Shown here one piece after another: positions 1 to 6,598 of a stretch of DNA of 10,742 nucleotides. The stretch is from an uncultured Oscillospiraceae bacterium. Lineage in GTDB: Bacteria; Bacillota; Clostridia; Oscillospirales; Oscillospiraceae. The stretch lies in contig CAKTVN010000039.1 in the NCBI GenBank assembly GCA_934623545.1, positions 1-10,742 on the forward strand, written 5' to 3'. How positions within the stretch are numbered: position 1 is the first letter of the stretch; each line of letters starts with the position of its first letter. The translations under genes were made by a program, and so were the position numbers. Below the pieces are notes generated by a model, which worked only from the letters and a program-made list of their open reading frames with translations, ran no database searches and was not told the origin of the DNA.

Positions 1-459
1 ATCGTGCTGGCGACGTTTTTTGGAAGCTCCGCTGCGCACCTGATCATCCTGATCGCGGCGTTCAGCTGGGTCGGCACGGCGCGCGCCGTGCGCGCGAAGG
101 TTTTGCAGCTGCACACGCAGCCGTTTATCGAAAGCTGCCGGATTCTCGGCTATAGCCGCGCCCATATTGCCGTGCGGCACATCCTGCCGAACCTGTCGGA
201 CGTGCTGCTGTCGCGTTTTCTGCTTGGAGTCAACAGCTGCATCATGATGGAATCGACGCTCTCGTTTCTGGGACTTGGCGATCTCTATCGCCCGACTTGG
301 GGCACGATGGTCAATTTTGCGTACAAACGCGGCGCGTTTCTGCGGGGTGCGTATCCGTATCTGCTGACACCCGGCGTGTGCGTCATGCTTCTATGCCTGG
401 CATTTTACCTGATCAGTCTCTGGCTGACTGCCAGAAAAGAAACCATTTCGGAGGGGTAA
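1..459 (+). CDS. ABC transporter permease, DppC/OppC family (3' end of gene)
   Basis: The reading frame is open from base 1 and ends at TAA 457-459, so only the C-terminal ~150 residues are present and the start lies outside the window. It resembles the inner-membrane permease of peptide/nickel-type ABC importers (BPD_transp_1 family). The cytoplasmic EAA-loop region is visible as a stretch containing GYSRAHIAVRHILPN, which contacts the ATPase. It is followed by the family's ESTLSFLGLG and PTWGTMV motifs and a last hydrophobic segment (roughly residues 120-141). The substrate cannot be read from this fragment; peptides or nickel are the usual possibilities for the family. The C-terminus lacks the common GDxLRDxLDP tail and ends in a short charged tail. 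The gene is followed one base later by a TPR protein, so the two are probably co-transcribed. Confidence 0.87.
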   Translation: MVLATFFGSSAAHLIILIAAFSWVGTARAVRAKVLQLHTQPFIESCRILGYSRAHIAVRHILPNLSDVLLSRFLLGVNSCIMMESTLSFLGLGDLYRPTWGTMVNFAYKRGAFLRGAYPYLLTPGVCVMLLCLAFYLISLWLTARKETISEG

Positions 460-460
460 C

Positions 461-1267
461 ATGGGGAAATACTTTGCGGACGTTCATGCATCATACAAAA
501 GTCAGTTTCAGAACTTAGCGCATGGGCTTGCCGATACGGACGAAATTCTCGCCTGCCGCGCAAAACCGCAGACGTATGAAAATCTTCTGGAGCTGGCGGA
601 CGCGCTGTGCTGGCAGCTGCGTTTCCGGGAGGCGATCGACGCTTTGACGCAGGCGGTCAAGCTGGAGCCGGAACGCATGGAAGCTTACCGCAAGCGCGGA
701 CCCAAGTATCTCGATACGCTGCAATTTGAAAACGCGCTGGGCGACTATATGCGCTGTGAACAGGCAGACGGCGTGAGTGTCGAGTCGCGCTACCGCGTTG
801 GTATGGCGCAGTATATGCTGCAAAACTATGCTGCGGCGACCGCCGCTTTTGCCGGTTCTCTTGCCATCGTGCCGCAGGACGACGATATGTATATTGCGGA
901 TGTCTACTGGCTGGTACTCTCACAGCTTCGTGCAGAGAAGGCAGACGAGGCGCAAAAGACCTTGCAGCAGCATTATCGCCCCGATATGTACGTCGGGCAC
1001 CACACGGCGTATGAAAAAGCCATGCGCGTGGCGGCTGGCTTTGCGCCGATGGAGGATATGCTGGCGGAGCTGGACGCGGAAGAGGACGATCTGCAATTTG
1101 CCATGACGGCTTATGGTTTGTGCGTACTGTTGGAAGCGCACGGCGAGACGGAAAAAGCCGATGTCTTGCGCGAAAAACTACTTGCGCGCGATGGTTTCTG
1201 GTTCTGCTTCAGCTACCTTGCAGCCTATCATGACGAGACCAAAAAACAGAGCCTGACTACTGCTTGA
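461..1267 (+). CDS. TPR-repeat protein of unknown function
   Basis: This 268-residue protein has no signal peptide or membrane segment and is probably cytoplasmic. Helical repeats of tetratricopeptide type are visible at about residues 40-70 (ALTQAVKLEP), 72-105 (AYRKRGPKYL, then FENALGDYMRC) and 109-138 (YRVGMAQYML, then AAATAAFAGSL). A less regular helical C-terminal half contains an acidic patch (LDAEEDD, about 204-210). TPR domains generally mediate protein-protein contacts; no catalytic motif is seen. The ATG at 461 follows a GAGGGG ribosome-binding site (451-456) placed at the end of the permease gene, with only one base between the genes, which suggests translational coupling. A role linked to the transporter, for example assembly or regulation, is inference from position only. 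A terminator-like hairpin follows at 1333-1353. Confidence 0.85.
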   Translation: MGKYFADVHASYKSQFQNLAHGLADTDEILACRAKPQTYENLLELADALCWQLRFREAIDALTQAVKLEPERMEAYRKRGPKYLDTLQFENALGDYMRCEQADGVSVESRYRVGMAQYMLQNYAAATAAFAGSLAIVPQDDDMYIADVYWLVLSQLRAEKADEAQKTLQQHYRPDMYVGHHTAYEKAMRVAAGFAPMEDMLAELDAEEDDLQFAMTAYGLCVLLEAHGETEKADVLREKLLARDGFWFCFSYLAAYHDETKKQSLTTA

Positions 1268-1332
1268 CTACCATTGTCCGTGAAGCCTCAAAAGCCGGTT
1301 TGCTTAGGGTGTATTCTTCCAACTCCCAACGC

Positions 1333-1353
1333 ACCCGAACAGCGGGTCTTTTT
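1333..1353 (+). terminator. Probable rho-independent terminator of the permease/TPR operon
   Basis: The inverted repeat ACCCG (1333-1337) / CGGGT (1343-1347) has a 5-nt loop and is followed directly by CTTTTT (1348-1353). A second small hairpin, GCGG/CCGC (1354-1365), follows and is trailed by another T-run near 1369-1374. The first stem is short (5 bp), so strength is uncertain. The position about 65 nt after the TPR gene stop, and the T-tract on the + strand only, fit a terminator for the rightward genes. Confidence 0.6.
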
Positions 1354-1520
1354 GCGGTGTGCCGCGTCATTTTTCCTTGAAATACGTCAGTATTCCTGCG
1401 AAAAAATGTCTTGCTCAGCGCGAAAATCCCTCACTGCCGGTCACATTTTCAGTATCAGATACACCCTACGGATGTGAAAAGCCTTGCGCCTCCGGCACGG
1501 TTATTTTTCCCTCCGGGCGC

Positions 1521-1543
1521 AAAAAGTCCCCCTTTCGGGGGAC
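1521..1543 (-). terminator. Rho-independent terminator of the btuF-cob operon
   Basis: Read on the - strand, a perfect 7-bp GC-rich stem (GTCCCCC / GGGGGAC, 1526-1543) closes a 4-nt GAAA loop. It is followed immediately by TTTTT (complement of 1521-1525). It begins 4 bases after the stop codon of the last operon gene. The GNRA-type loop, GC-rich stem and T-tract make a classical intrinsic terminator for leftward transcription. Confidence 0.88.
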
Positions 1544-1547
1544 GAGG

Positions 1548-2531
1548 TCATATTCCGCTGAGTGCAAAGCCCTCGCGGGCGAGCGCATTCTGCTGGCGGT
1601 GCAGCATCCGGCGCAGCTGCGGAAGGTCGTTCGAGATAAACTCAAACGTCACATATTCCGGCGCGATGCGCTCGAGCAGCGCGGCGACGCCGGGGCAGGT
1701 GAACGGGCGGTGCCGGTCGACTTTGAAAACATACTCGAAGAGCTGATACGACCGCTGCATATAGTCCTCGGCGAAAACCGGCGGGCGCCTCATGACCCGG
1801 CGCATATAGCTGCCGGTGAGCGACTGGTTGAGATGCACGCCGCGAATGTGGCGGCAGAGCGATCCGTGGAGGTCCAGCATTTCGTGGATGTATGCGAGCG
1901 CCTGCGGCTGCGTGCGAAGGGAGGTGTTGGTGTGCATGAGATGACCGGTGTCGAGCATGATGCCCTTGTTCGGGTAACGAACGCCCTCCAGAAGGCGGGC
2001 GGTCAGCTCCGGGTCGGTCATGGTCAGTCCCGGCTGCCAGAGATTTTCGAGCAGCAGGGCGGGACCGCCTGTCACGCCGGAGAACAGCTCGTTCAGAAGC
2101 TCGCAGGAGGCGTCGATCACCTCGCGGCTGCTGTAGCGGTAGCGTCCGGTGAGCGTCTGCTCAATATTGGAGTCAGCGACGTGGAAGACCACATATTCCG
2201 CGCCGTATTTTTTCGCGTTTTCAAGGTCGCGGCCGTAGTGCGCGACGAGCGCCTCGCGCGTATCGCCGCCATACGCGGCACGGATGGCTTCGGGCGAGCC
2301 GAGCTCGCGCAGGCACGCGTCGCGGTCGCCGGTCCAGAGATCCATCCAGTAGGTCACGCAGATCATGTGCAGTCCGGTCACGCACTCCGGTGGGACGAGT
2401 CCGCGCACGTCATCCTCCATGCACATGAGCTCCACGCCGTCAAAGCCGCGCAGGAGCGTGAGCAGCGCATTGCGGTCTGAAAACCGGTCGAGATCGCACG
2501 CACTGGTGGTGAGATTGAACTGAAGCTTCAT
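1548..2531 (-). CDS. TIM-barrel protein, sugar phosphate isomerase/epimerase-like (AP endonuclease 2 superfamily)
   Basis: This 327-residue soluble protein has the pattern of the xylose isomerase-like TIM-barrel superfamily. Strand-end motifs with candidate metal ligands appear in order: VVFHVAD (H117), LLLENLW (E162), IMLDTGHLMHT (D194, H197), IRGVHLNQS (H233) and VTFEFIS (E297). The E/D-H/H/E set is what divalent-metal isomerases, epimerases and endonuclease IV-like members use. Substrate and reaction cannot be assigned. The ATG at 2531 overlaps the cobC stop by 4 nt (ATGA) and is preceded by GGAGG (complement of 2539-2543) at a 7-nt spacing, so the start is well supported. It is the last gene of the corrinoid salvage operon, followed at once by a terminator. 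Position suggests a role in corrinoid or lower-ligand metabolism, but that is inference; an unrelated sugar-metabolism role remains possible. Confidence 0.85.
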   Translation of the reverse strand: MKLQFNLTTSACDLDRFSDRNALLTLLRGFDGVELMCMEDDVRGLVPPECVTGLHMICVTYWMDLWTGDRDACLRELGSPEAIRAAYGGDTREALVAHYGRDLENAKKYGAEYVVFHVADSNIEQTLTGRYRYSSREVIDASCELLNELFSGVTGGPALLLENLWQPGLTMTDPELTARLLEGVRYPNKGIMLDTGHLMHTNTSLRTQPQALAYIHEMLDLHGSLCRHIRGVHLNQSLTGSYMRRVMRRPPVFAEDYMQRSYQLFEYVFKVDRHRPFTCPGVAALLERIAPEYVTFEFISNDLPQLRRMLHRQQNALAREGFALSGI

Positions 2532-3136
2532 GCCATCGCCTCCGAGATCGACTGTACGTAGCGGATGCCGCAGAGCGTCAGGGGGAGATCGTCATCTCCC
2601 GGACCGAGCGTGCAGACATAGCCGCAGCAGTTTTTGACGAGCACGTCGTAATACGAGACCGCGGGGCGCGCGAAGCCGGACAGCAGCGCCATGATCGTCC
2701 CGCCGTGTACCACAAAGAATGCCTTTTGTGCGTCCTTCGGGAGTGCCTGTACGGTCTGCGCGAAGGCGGCGCAGACGCGCGATGTAAAGCCGGAGACGGA
2801 TTCTCCGTCCGGGCAGCGGTCGATGCAGCCGCCGCCGACCCAGGCGCGGTAGGCGGCGTCGTGCTCCATTTCGGCGGCGCTGCGGTTTTCAAACACGCCG
2901 AAATCCATCTCCCGCAGGTCAGAGACGATGGTCTGCGCCGCGTTCGGGAAGAGCAGATGCGCGGTCTGCTGCGTGCGCAGCAGCGGCGTGACGAAGACGC
3001 TATGGACCTCGGGTGCGGCGCCCTTTTCGCGCGCAGCCTCCATGCCAGCCGCGCTGAGCGGCTCGTCGGTGCTGCCGATGTAGCGCCGGAGGGCGTTTCC
3101 GGGGGTCATGCCGTGCCGGAGCAGGATCACCTGCAT
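2528..3136 (-). CDS. cobC: Alpha-ribazole phosphatase, histidine phosphatase family (CobC-like)
   Basis: This is a 202-residue cytoplasmic protein of the histidine phosphatase (phosphoglycerate mutase-like) family. The N-terminal catalytic motif LLRHGMT gives the phospho-accepting H8 next to R7. R54 (TPLLRTQQT), E76 (LREMDFGVFE) and the second histidine H144 (FVVHGGTIMALL) complete the active site. In cobalamin pathways this family removes the 5'-phosphate from alpha-ribazole phosphate or adenosylcobalamin phosphate. The family also contains broad-specificity phosphatases, so assignment as CobC rests on sitting in one operon with cobT, cobU and cobS. Length matches CobC (about 200). The ATG at 3136 overlaps the upstream short cobU-like gene by 10 nt, and the stop overlaps the downstream TIM-barrel start by 4 nt. 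Confidence 0.88.
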   Translation of the reverse strand: MQVILLRHGMTPGNALRRYIGSTDEPLSAAGMEAAREKGAAPEVHSVFVTPLLRTQQTAHLLFPNAAQTIVSDLREMDFGVFENRSAAEMEHDAAYRAWVGGGCIDRCPDGESVSGFTSRVCAAFAQTVQALPKDAQKAFFVVHGGTIMALLSGFARPAVSYYDVLVKNCCGYVCTLGPGDDDLPLTLCGIRYVQSISEAMA

Positions 3137-3486
3137 GGAAGCACCCCCTTCAGGACCGTCGGAATGCCGCAGACCATACGCACCACGCAGTCGGCGCGCT
3201 GCGCGAGGCGGACGCAGAGCCGTCCGGTCGCCTCGCGGGCGAGGCGGGTCTCGTATTCGATGGGGATGACGCCGCTGCCGACCTCACAGCAGAGCACGAG
3301 CTGCTTTTCACAGAGCGGCTCCAGAAGCGCCGGCGCGCCGTCCACATCGGCGAAGACCATTTTTTCAACGTGATAGACGACCGGCTTTTCATCCAGAACG
3401 CCGTCTGCCATTTCCTCCGGAGAGAACCCGAGCGAACGCGCAAGGCTCCGCTTGCCGGAGCCCTCGCCGCCTACGATCAGAACCAT
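3127..3486 (-). CDS. Short CobU-like protein (second cobinamide kinase/guanylyltransferase homologue)
   Basis: This 119-residue protein is about two thirds the length of CobU. It opens with a P-loop (IVGGEGSGKRS, residues 4-14). From about residue 62 it follows the CobU C-terminal half: LVLCCEVGSGVIP, then GRLCVRLAQRADCVV, then the ending VCGIPTVLKG. The same ending (VCGIPIVLKG) closes the full-length CobU encoded two genes upstream, so the two are paralogues. The middle of CobU, with the RHxxRR-type segment bearing the guanylylated histidine, is missing; residues 20-60 do not align by eye. H39 is the only histidine in the protein. The reading frame is intact and overlaps both neighbours by 10 nt, so it looks like a maintained gene, not a pseudogene. 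It may be a kinase-only enzyme, a CobU partner subunit or a regulator; the sequence does not decide. Confidence 0.8.
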   Translation of the reverse strand: MVLIVGGEGSGKRSLARSLGFSPEEMADGVLDEKPVVYHVEKMVFADVDGAPALLEPLCEKQLVLCCEVGSGVIPIEYETRLAREATGRLCVRLAQRADCVVRMVCGIPTVLKGVLPCR

Positions 3487-4256
3487 ATTGCCGCCATCCT
3501 TTCCGCAAAAACATAGCCCAGAAGCATCACGGGCTGAGAGAGTGTAATGAGAAAGCCCGCCAGATCGCCCGACATCCCGCCGAACTCACGCGCCGCCATG
3601 CGGCGCAGATACGTAAAGCAGAGTGCAGCCGACGCGGTCGCTGCGACCCCGCCCGGAAGCGAGAGCGCGCAGAGCGCGGCTGCGCAGAGCAGCATCCAGA
3701 CGCCGAGCACCCACGCCGCCCGCTTTTCTGCCGCACCGCGGAAGGCGGCGAGCAGACCGGTCGAGCCGGAGCCGGGGAGGACGACGGAGGCAAACGCGCC
3801 AAGCGCGCGGGAGAAGATCTGCAAAACGCCCGCGCAGAGCGCTGCGCTCTGGCTCTGCGCCAGCTCCGCGCAGAGGGCGAGCTCCAGAACGAACCAGAAG
3901 ACGGCGTACAGGATCGCGAACGCGCCGGTGTGCGAATCCTTCAGGATCTCGCGCTTGCGTTCCGGCGCGGCGTGGCTGGACAGCGCGTCGGCGGTGTCGC
4001 AGAAGCCGTCAAGGTGGATCCCGCCGGACAGCAGCACCGGCAGCAGCGTAAGCCCCGCCGCGTAGAGCACGCTCCCGAAGCCGAGCGCGCGGCTCAGCAG
4101 CATCCAGAGATACAGCGCCGCCGCGATGATGATGCCGACCAGCGGCAGGCACGCGAGCATATAGCGCATATTTTCCTTTTTCCATTCGACGCGCGGCATG
4201 GGGACAATGGAGAACATTGAAAACGCCATTGCCGCGGAACGCAGAACATCCTTCAT
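3477..4256 (-). CDS. cobS: Adenosylcobinamide-GDP ribazoletransferase (cobalamin synthase)
   Basis: CobS is the membrane enzyme that joins adenosylcobinamide-GDP to alpha-ribazole (or its phosphate) in the last assembly step. This 259-residue protein has the family's length and several hydrophobic segments (about 34-56, 62-78, 113-130, 182-204, 236-250). Conserved motifs are GGIHLDGFCDTADAL (78-92), with acidic residues expected to bind Mg2+; REILKDSHTGAFA (102-114); and EFGGMSGDLAGF (224-235). The frame stays open upstream to 4538, but that part only mirrors cobU in another frame. The ATG at 4256 overlaps the cobU stop by 4 nt and follows AAAGGAG (complement of 4267-4273), so it is the chosen start. 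The 3' end overlaps the short cobU-like gene by 10 nt. Confidence 0.95.
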   Translation of the reverse strand: MKDVLRSAAMAFSMFSIVPMPRVEWKKENMRYMLACLPLVGIIIAAALYLWMLLSRALGFGSVLYAAGLTLLPVLLSGGIHLDGFCDTADALSSHAAPERKREILKDSHTGAFAILYAVFWFVLELALCAELAQSQSAALCAGVLQIFSRALGAFASVVLPGSGSTGLLAAFRGAAEKRAAWVLGVWMLLCAAALCALSLPGGVAATASAALCFTYLRRMAAREFGGMSGDLAGFLITLSQPVMLLGYVFAERMAAIWF

Positions 4257-4777
4257 TCCGGGAGCGCTCCTTTCAAGACGATGGGGATGCCGCAGACAAG
4301 CTCGCATACGGTATCCGCCCGGCGGGCAAGCTCTGCGTTGATGCGACCGAGCGCCGCGATGTACGCCTGCGTTTCCGGGCTGTAGCCGCCGGTGTCGCTG
4401 CCGACGTCGTTGGTGATGACGATGAGCGTGTCGCTCTGCGCGCGCAGCCGCTCCACACCCTCGAGTACGCGCTCGTATGGGTCGGTGCAGCCGCCCCGGT
4501 CGTCGAACATCTCGTTCGCGGTCAGATTGCAGATGCACTCGAACAGCGCCGTCCCGCGCGCGGGAAGCGTGAGCCCCGCAAGGTCGGTATAGCGCTCAAA
4601 GGTCTCAAAGCCCTTTCCGGCGCGCATCCGGCGGTGGCGCTCGACCTTTTCAAGCCCACCCTTGCCGCAGGGCTTCATGGCGGCGATGTACCAGCGCGGC
4701 ATGGGAAGCTGTACGCAGAGCTTTTCTGCAAACGAGCTCTTTCCGCAGCCGGAGCCGCCGGTCAGCAGGATCATCAT
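4253..4777 (-). CDS. cobU: Bifunctional adenosylcobinamide kinase / adenosylcobinamide-phosphate guanylyltransferase
   Basis: CobU phosphorylates (adenosyl)cobinamide and then adds GMP to give adenosylcobinamide-GDP, the CobS substrate. This 174-residue protein is close to normal length (about 180). Visible are the P-loop GGSGCGKSS (7-15), the VERHRRMRAGKGFETFE segment (45-61) whose H48 matches the guanylylated histidine of the RHxxRR-like motif, and the C-terminal GRINAELARRAD and VCGIPIVLKG blocks. The motif normally written NEVGxGxxP is altered here to NDVGSDTGGYSP (123-134): aspartate replaces glutamate and residues are inserted. That is notable because the short paralogue two genes on keeps EVGSGVIP. 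The ATG at 4777 overlaps the cobT stop by 4 nt and has AAGGGTG as ribosome-binding site; a second ATG follows immediately. Confidence 0.92.
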   Translation of the reverse strand: MMILLTGGSGCGKSSFAEKLCVQLPMPRWYIAAMKPCGKGGLEKVERHRRMRAGKGFETFERYTDLAGLTLPARGTALFECICNLTANEMFDDRGGCTDPYERVLEGVERLRAQSDTLIVITNDVGSDTGGYSPETQAYIAALGRINAELARRADTVCELVCGIPIVLKGALPE

Positions 4778-5838
4778 CGTTTGTCACCCTTCTGTACAGT
4801 ATACTGCCCGACGCCGGTATCGGAAAAGGCGGCGGAATCGCGATAGACCGCGAGCGCCAGATCAAGCAGCGGCATCATGCACACCGCGCCGGTGCCCTCG
4901 CCGAGCTTGAGCCCGGCATAGAGGACGGCGGGCGTTCCGAGCTCTGCGAGGATCTGCTGTGCGGCGGGCTCTGCGGAGCAGTGGCTCGCGAGCATGGCAC
5001 AGCGCGCGTTTGGGCACAGACGCGCGGCGATCAGGGCGGAGACGGAGCTGATGAGCCCGTCGATGAGGATGGGAACGCGATAGAGCGCGCCGCCGAGGAA
5101 AATGCCGGTCATGCCCGCGATGTCAAAGCCGCCGAGCTTTTGCAGCACGTCCAGCGGGTCGGAGACATCGGGATGATTGACGTCGATGGCGCGGTGGATG
5201 GCGTCGAGCTTGCGCACGAGCCCCTCGTTGGAAAGCCCGGCGCCGCGCCCGGTCACGCTCTCGATGGGAAGCCCGAGCAGCACGGCAGTCACGGCACTGG
5301 AGGTCGTGGTGTTGCCGATGCCCATTTCGCCGGTCGCGAGGAGCTGATAGCCCGCTTGCTTACATTCGCGCACGAGCGCGATGCCGTGCTCGATCGCGGT
5401 GAGCGCCTGCTCGCGCGTCATGGCAGGACCGGCGGCGATGTTCTGCGTGCCGTTGGCGATATGGCAGTCGCGCACACCGTCGACGCGGCGGAGCATCCCC
5501 ATGTCGACGGCAAACACGTCCGCGTTCGCGGCGGCTGCCATCCGGCAGACAGAGGAGTGCTTGCGTGCGATCTCGCCCGCCATGATCGCTGTGACGGTGG
5601 CGTCGGTCTGGGTCACGCCCTCGCAGACGACGCCGTTGTCGGCGCAGAGGACGAGCACGGCCCGCTTTTTGAGCTCGACCGCCTCGCTCCCGATCAGCGC
5701 GGCGATGCGCGTCACGGCATCTTCCAGCGCGCCAAGCCCGCGCAGAGGCTTTGCAATGCCGTCCCAGTGGGCGCGCGCGGCTGCTTCGGCAGCGGCGTCG
5801 GGCGGCAGAATTTTTTCATTCAGTGCGTGAAAATCCAT
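4774..5838 (-). CDS. cobT: Nicotinate-nucleotide--dimethylbenzimidazole phosphoribosyltransferase
   Basis: CobT transfers phosphoribose from nicotinate mononucleotide to a benzimidazole-type base, giving alpha-ribazole 5'-phosphate for the lower ligand. This 354-residue protein has the usual full length. Family motifs are VLCADNGVVCEGVTQTDATVT (63-83), LLATGEMGIGNTTTSSAV (167-183), TGRGAGLS (196-203), SHCSAEPAA (285-293) and LKLGEGTGAV (310-319), where E314 corresponds to the catalytic glutamate. The ATG at 5838 is 3 nt after the btuD stop and follows a GGGAG ribosome-binding site lying inside the btuD 3' end. The stop overlaps cobU by 4 nt. Which base it uses (dimethylbenzimidazole, adenine or others) cannot be told here, and no base-synthesis gene lies nearby. 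The upstream pncC product would supply its nicotinate mononucleotide. Confidence 0.97.
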   Translation of the reverse strand: MDFHALNEKILPPDAAAEAAARAHWDGIAKPLRGLGALEDAVTRIAALIGSEAVELKKRAVLVLCADNGVVCEGVTQTDATVTAIMAGEIARKHSSVCRMAAAANADVFAVDMGMLRRVDGVRDCHIANGTQNIAAGPAMTREQALTAIEHGIALVRECKQAGYQLLATGEMGIGNTTTSSAVTAVLLGLPIESVTGRGAGLSNEGLVRKLDAIHRAIDVNHPDVSDPLDVLQKLGGFDIAGMTGIFLGGALYRVPILIDGLISSVSALIAARLCPNARCAMLASHCSAEPAAQQILAELGTPAVLYAGLKLGEGTGAVCMMPLLDLALAVYRDSAAFSDTGVGQYTVQKGDKR

Positions 5839-5841
5839 AAT

Positions 5842-6597
5842 TTACTCCCATTGTGCGAGCAGCTGCCGCATCCAGGCGGCAACGTCCATATCATAAACCG
5901 GGTCAATATGCTCCGGGCACAGGACATCCCGAACGGGACCCTGCGCGACGGTTTTTCCGTGGTGCAGCAGCACCGCGTCCGTGCCGAAGGCTTTTGCGAG
6001 CGACAGGTCGTGGACGACCGAGACGACGGCGCGCCCCGGCGTTTGCAGCCACGCGGAGATCAGGGAAAAGATCTGCTTCTGATAGATGAGATCGAGGTGG
6101 TTCGTCGGCTCGTCGAGCAGCAGCAGCCGCGGCTCCTGTGCGAGGACCTGCGCAAGGAAGGTCCTTTGCAGCTCACCGCCGGAGAGCGTCAGCACCGACT
6201 GCGCGCGCTGCGCGGTCAATCCGGTCAGCTCCAGCGCGCGCTCCACGGCGTCACGGTCGTGGTCGGAGTGGGTTGCGAGCGGGCTCGGGGCGTAGGCATA
6301 GCGCCCGAGGCGAACGACCTCCTCCACAGTGAAGGAATAACCGACGAAATGCTTCTGCGAGAGTACGCCCATGCAGCGCGCACGCTGGACGGGTTTCATT
6401 TTTTTGACGTCCTGCCCCTCAAACAGCACCTGCCCCGTGTAGGGGGTGCCCTGCGTGATCGCCTCCAGCGCGGTCGATTTGCCCGCGCCGTTCGGTCCTG
6501 CGATCATGAGCCACTCGCCCTCGCGGACGCGGAAGCTGAGGCGGTCGACGATGGTGAGCGCACCGAAACGGACGCTCAAGTTCTGAACCTCCAGCAT
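5842..6597 (-). CDS. btuD: Corrinoid ABC transporter ATP-binding protein (BtuD-like)
   Basis: This 251-residue ABC ATPase has all nucleotide-binding motifs: Walker A GPNGAGKST (34-42), Q-loop Q81, signature LSGGELQR (138-145), Walker B LLLLDEP (158-164) and the switch histidine H196 (VVHDLSLA). It belongs to the FecE/BtuD group that powers uptake of metal chelates and vitamin B12. The frame remains open upstream to 6822 inside btuC, but that extension only mirrors btuC. The ATG at 6597 lies 1 nt after the btuC stop and has a strong AAAGGAG (in the last codons of btuC) 8 nt upstream, so it is the start. Sequence alone does not separate B12 from siderophore or heme transport. The assignment comes from the operon with cobT, cobU, cobS and cobC. 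Confidence 0.92.
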   Translation of the reverse strand: MLEVQNLSVRFGALTIVDRLSFRVREGEWLMIAGPNGAGKSTALEAITQGTPYTGQVLFEGQDVKKMKPVQRARCMGVLSQKHFVGYSFTVEEVVRLGRYAYAPSPLATHSDHDRDAVERALELTGLTAQRAQSVLTLSGGELQRTFLAQVLAQEPRLLLLDEPTNHLDLIYQKQIFSLISAWLQTPGRAVVSVVHDLSLAKAFGTDAVLLHHGKTVAQGPVRDVLCPEHIDPVYDMDVAAWMRQLLAQWE

Positions 6598-6598
6598 T

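Larger units (their letters stand above)
1268..1547. other. Convergent intergenic gap without a gene
   Basis: This 280-base gap separates the rightward TPR gene from the leftward cobalamin operon. I see no credible coding sequence: short open frames here lack a ribosome-binding site and a recognisable product. It holds the + strand terminator (1333-1353), the - strand terminator (1521-1543), and two further inverted repeats: TCACAT (1441-1446) / ATGTGA (1472-1477) and TTGCGCC (1484-1490) / GGCGCAA (1516-1522). Confidence 0.7.

Noticed and set aside
1359..2480. 373-codon open frame on the + strand opposite the TIM-barrel gene
   Set aside because: The translation has no domain pattern and begins within the terminator region; the opposite strand encodes a coherent barrel with metal ligands.
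3127..3486. Short cobU-like gene as a pseudogene fragment
   Set aside because: The frame is intact, starts directly at a P-loop, keeps both conserved ends of the family, and is locked into the operon by 10-nt overlaps on each side. Decay would be expected to leave stops or frameshifts.
4257..4538. N-terminal extension of cobS by 94 codons
   Set aside because: The extension is the cobU gene read in another frame (arginine/histidine-rich). The internal ATG at 4256 has a ribosome-binding site and gives the family's normal length.
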